Source: an uncultured Bacteroides sp. (GTDB lineage Bacteria > Bacteroidota > Bacteroidia > Bacteroidales > Bacteroidaceae). From it: a stretch of DNA of 64,000 bases. The stretch's first letter is position 1. Each line of letters starts with the position of its first letter. This document shows, piece by piece, positions 61,358 through 64,000 of this stretch. The position numbers and the translations under genes are program-made. Where the stretch lies: positions 62,001 to 126,000 of the forward strand of contig NZ_CAUFUE010000003.1 of the NCBI RefSeq assembly GCF_959029255.1, read 5' to 3'. The notes beneath the pieces were generated by a model. The model was not told the origin of the DNA. It was given only the letters and a program-made list of their open reading frames with translations, and did no database searches.

Positions 61358-61452
61358 AAACAATCTTGTGTAAAGAAGAATATATAACAGAGATACACTG
61401 GGTATATGACAGAGATGGGGATGTGCCAAAACGCTAATAAGCCTATCATTCT

Positions 61453-61528
61453 GTTATGTTGAGCGTAGTCGAAGTATCTTCTCCCTATGTGAAAGGAGAA
61501 GAGAGCCTTCGACAAGTTCAGGATGACA
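61453..61528. repeat. Imperfect inverted repeat between the two S46 genes
   Basis: The arms at about 61453-61486 (GTTATGTTGAGCGTAGTCGA) and 61493-61528 (CCTTCGACAAGTTCAGGATG) pair with several mismatches. From memory, very similar TTGAGCGTAGTCGAAG / CTTCGACAAG...CAGGATGAC pairs are dispersed in many Bacteroidota genomes. Confidence 0.65.
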
Positions 61529-61625
61529 AAGCGTAATGATAGTGAATTTTACTTTTGACATACCTCCATCTTTCTATATTGCAGAAGTATTCTCCCTCTC
61601 AAAATACTTTTTAATGTACATTTAT

Positions 61626-63788
61626 ATGAGAAGAATTCTATTATCATTATTCCTTATATTTGGAATTCTTTCGGCATACGCCGACGAGGGTATGTGGATG
61701 CTTACCGACCTCAAAAAACAGAATGAGGTCGCTATGACAGAACTTGGACTGCTGATACCTGCCGAAGAAATATACAATCCTAACGGAATAGCGCTGAAAG
61801 ATGCTGTCGTACATTTCGGCGGTGGCTGTACAGGCGAAGTTATTTCATCCGAAGGGCTTGTGTTGACCAACCATCATTGCGGCTACGGGGCTATCCAGCA
61901 ACATAGCAGTGTAGAACATGATTATCTGACTAACGGCTTCTGGGCTATGACCCGCGGTGAGGAGTTGCCTTGCAAAGACCTTACCATCACTTATATTGAC
62001 AAAATATTGGACGTGACGGACTATGTGAATGCACAATTAAAACAAGATCCCGATCCGAACGGTACCAACTACCTTTCTCCCAAATATCTGGGAACTGTAG
62101 TCAAGCGCTTTGCCCAAGCAGAAAATATCGAAATGACTCCGGGTAAAAAACTGGAATTAAAAGCTTTTTATGGTGGAAACAAATACTACCTGTTTGTAAA
62201 GACCACTTATAATGATATCCGCATGGTAGGTGCTCCCCCTTCCTCCATCGGCAAGTTTGGAGCCGATACTGACAACTGGATGTGGCCCCGCCATACCGGT
62301 GATTTCTCCTTGTTCCGTATCTATGCTGACAAGAACGGGCAACCGGCAGCTTACAGCAAAGACAATGTACCGTTACAGGTAAAAAAACACCTCACCATCA
62401 GCCTTGCCGGTTATCGTGAAGGAGATTTCACATTCATCATGGGATTTCCCGGACGCAACTGGCGGTACATGATCTCCGACGAAGTGGAAGAACGCATGCA
62501 AACCACGAATTTCATGCGCCATCACGTGCGCGATGTACGCCAGAAGGCACTCATGGAGCAAATGTTGAAAGACGATGCCGTACGCATCCACTATGCCAGC
62601 AAATACGCGTCTTCCGCCAATTATTGGAAAAATGCCATCGGCATGAACGAAGGTCTTGTACGCTTGAAAGTACTGGATACCAAACGTGCACAGCAGGAAC
62701 AACTTCTTGCCCGTGGTCGTGAAAAAGGTGACAGTACTTATCAAAAGGCATTCGACCAAATACGCAACATCGTGAAACATCGCCGCAATGCTCTTTATCA
62801 TCAGCAAGCCATCCAGGAAGCCCTGATTACCGGACTCGATTTTATGCGTATTCCTAATACGGCAACATTGATTGCCGCACTGAAAAGCAAAGATAAAACG
62901 CGTATAAAAGCAGCCTCCGACAGCTTGCAGATAGAAGCCGACAAATACTTCGCATCCGTACCTTTCCCCGAAGTGGAACGGATAGTAGGTAAGAAAATGT
63001 TGCAGACTTATATGAAATACATTCCCGCAGAACAACGAATCGCCATCTTCCAGATTATCGACAAGCGTTTCAAGGGAAACAGTGATGCTTTCATAGATGC
63101 CTGCTTTGACTATTCCATATTCGGCAGCAAAGAGAATTTCGCCAAATTCATCCGCAAACCCAGCCTGTACAAGATTGCCAATGATTGGATGACTTTGTTC
63201 AAGTTCTCCATCACCGACGGGTTGCTACAGACCACTATCGCTATGATGGATGCCAACCGGAACTATAACGCCGCCCACAAAGTATGGGTAAAAGGTATGA
63301 TGGATATGAAACAGGACGCAGGTATTCCCATCTATCCGGATGCCAACTCCACTCTGCGCCTGACATACGGAAGTGTATTGCCATACGCCCCTGCCGACGG
63401 TGTGGAATATGAGTATTATACCACTCTAAAGGGTGCCATGGAGAAGGAAGACCCTGATAACTGGGAATTTGTTGTCCCTGCCAAGCTGAAACAGTTGTAT
63501 CAGGCAAAAGACTTTGGACGCTATGCGATGCCCAACGGTGAAATGCCCGTATGCTTCATTGTGAATACAGATAATACAGGCGGTAACTCAGGAAGCCCGG
63601 TATTCAACGCGAAAGGCGAATTGATAGGTACCGGCTTCGACCGTAACTACGAAGGCCTGACGGGTGACATAGCATTCCGTCCGTCTTCACAGCGCGCAGC
63701 GTGTGTAGACATCCGGTATACTCTGTTCATTATAGATAAATACGCCGGAGCATCGCACATCATCAAGGAGTTAACAATAACAGAATAA
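61626..63788 (+). CDS. dpp11: S46 dipeptidyl-peptidase, DPP11 type
   Basis: The 720-residue protein starts at MRRILLSLFL (61626; an in-frame start at 61536 would put 30 residues before the signal peptide). The signal peptide ends near AYADE. The S46 triad is His in TNHHCGY, Asp in DNWMWPRHTGDFS and Ser655 in TGGNSGSP. The specificity position is Arg673 (FDRNYE), the residue that gives DPP11 its preference for Asp/Glu at P1. With the DPP7-type neighbour it covers hydrophobic and acidic dipeptides, suited to amino-acid use from peptides. Confidence 0.94.
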   Translation: MRRILLSLFLIFGILSAYADEGMWMLTDLKKQNEVAMTELGLLIPAEEIYNPNGIALKDAVVHFGGGCTGEVISSEGLVLTNHHCGYGAIQQHSSVEHDYLTNGFWAMTRGEELPCKDLTITYIDKILDVTDYVNAQLKQDPDPNGTNYLSPKYLGTVVKRFAQAENIEMTPGKKLELKAFYGGNKYYLFVKTTYNDIRMVGAPPSSIGKFGADTDNWMWPRHTGDFSLFRIYADKNGQPAAYSKDNVPLQVKKHLTISLAGYREGDFTFIMGFPGRNWRYMISDEVEERMQTTNFMRHHVRDVRQKALMEQMLKDDAVRIHYASKYASSANYWKNAIGMNEGLVRLKVLDTKRAQQEQLLARGREKGDSTYQKAFDQIRNIVKHRRNALYHQQAIQEALITGLDFMRIPNTATLIAALKSKDKTRIKAASDSLQIEADKYFASVPFPEVERIVGKKMLQTYMKYIPAEQRIAIFQIIDKRFKGNSDAFIDACFDYSIFGSKENFAKFIRKPSLYKIANDWMTLFKFSITDGLLQTTIAMMDANRNYNAAHKVWVKGMMDMKQDAGIPIYPDANSTLRLTYGSVLPYAPADGVEYEYYTTLKGAMEKEDPDNWEFVVPAKLKQLYQAKDFGRYAMPNGEMPVCFIVNTDNTGGNSGSPVFNAKGELIGTGFDRNYEGLTGDIAFRPSSQRAACVDIRYTLFIIDKYAGASHIIKELTITE

Positions 63789-63856
63789 AAGAAGGTGAAC
63801 AAAAACGGACTGTTTTTTGTTATGTATTATGCACATTAAAAAGAAAGGAAAATAAT

Positions 63857-64000
63857 ATGGAAAAATTTGAAGAATTAATACAGTCAGAAAAGCCCGTTTT
63901 GGTAGATTTCTTTGCTACATGGTGTGGACCTTGTAAAGCTATGCACCCTGTACTTGAAGAGTTGAAAGAAGAAGTTGGCGATACCGCCCGCATCACTAAG
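63857..64000 (+). CDS. trxA: Thioredoxin (3' end outside the window)
   Basis: The first 48 residues are present and the frame is open at the window edge. They contain VDFFATWCGPCKAM with the redox pair Cys23/Cys26 and the buried Asp17, with no signal peptide. It is a cytoplasmic disulfide reductase. It starts 68 bp after the DPP11-type gene on the same strand. Confidence 0.92.
   Translation, partial: MEKFEELIQSEKPVLVDFFATWCGPCKAMHPVLEELKEEVGDTARITK

Overview
The window is chromosomal DNA of a gut-type Bacteroides (phylum Bacteroidota). This rests on the gene content: an anaerobic sulfatase-maturating enzyme close to that of B. thetaiotaomicron, paired S46 dipeptidyl-peptidases, a pyrophosphate-dependent phosphofructokinase, OmpP1/FadL-type porins, a HU-HIG-like DNA-binding protein and a lipoprotein with an acidic surface-export signal. 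It also rests on more than twenty copies of the Bacteroides -7 promoter box TAnnTTTG upstream of genes. The species cannot be fixed from the sequence. It looks like core chromosome with small accessory patches (two toxin-antitoxin loci and one AAA/PD-(D/E)XK gene). I see no phage, conjugative element, intact insertion sequence, CRISPR array, tRNA or rRNA.

Layout. 1-5.4 kb: a 5'-cut sensor kinase, a Fur/PerR-type regulator with a reversed-domain rubrerythrin, and an ECF sigma operon (sigma, membrane protein, secreted protein, outer-membrane barrel). 5.6-8.7 kb (minus): an OmpP1/FadL porin behind a Gly/Ser/Arg-rich exported protein. 8.9-11.6 kb: umuDC and prmA. 11.8-16.3 kb (minus): AAA/nuclease-like protein, an intergenic array of GTTAAC palindromes, GH25 lysozyme, PPi-PFK. 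16.8-17.6 kb: an RRM protein and a cold-shock-domain protein. 17.6-23.4 kb (minus): a complete RND efflux operon. 23.7-33.3 kb: small conserved protein, acyltransferase, omega-amidase-like protein, giant alpha-2-macroglobulin lipoprotein and its partner PBP1C. 33.4-39.7 kb: NagA, a NagB-like/LmbE-like fusion whose NagB active site is degraded, and a large golvesin/amidase-like secreted protein. 39.9-42.3 kb: two small proteins (one TusA-like without the catalytic Cys) and a YgiQ radical SAM protein. 42.3-47.1 kb: a ParE-type TA pair, outer-membrane barrel, surface lipoprotein, a structured RNA resembling 6S RNA, a second palindrome array, a HU-like protein, and an antitoxin with a truncated toxin. 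47.1-57.8 kb: mfd, polyprenol-phosphate mannosyltransferase, pyrC, a free-standing MetH reactivation domain, a second ECF sigma unit, metallophosphoesterase, PlsC, DUF4369 lipoprotein. 57.9-64 kb: anSME, DPP7- and DPP11-type S46 peptidases, and the start of a thioredoxin.

The most unusual signals are non-coding. One array has six GTTAAC palindromes spaced exactly 23 bp and closed by a perfect 12-bp inverted repeat (13537-13657). A second array has four 21-bp palindromic units bracketed by an 8-bp inverted repeat (45869-45968). They share a design but not a sequence. A third intergenic array has an 11-bp period and is G-rich (16475-16533), and a family of long period-10/11 inverted repeats recurs at four intergenic sites. 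Among proteins, the inactive-looking NagB domain fused to an intact LmbE-type deacetylase next to NagA is the best candidate for an undescribed activity.

Limits: families were recognised by eye from motifs. No database search, folding program or expression data were available.
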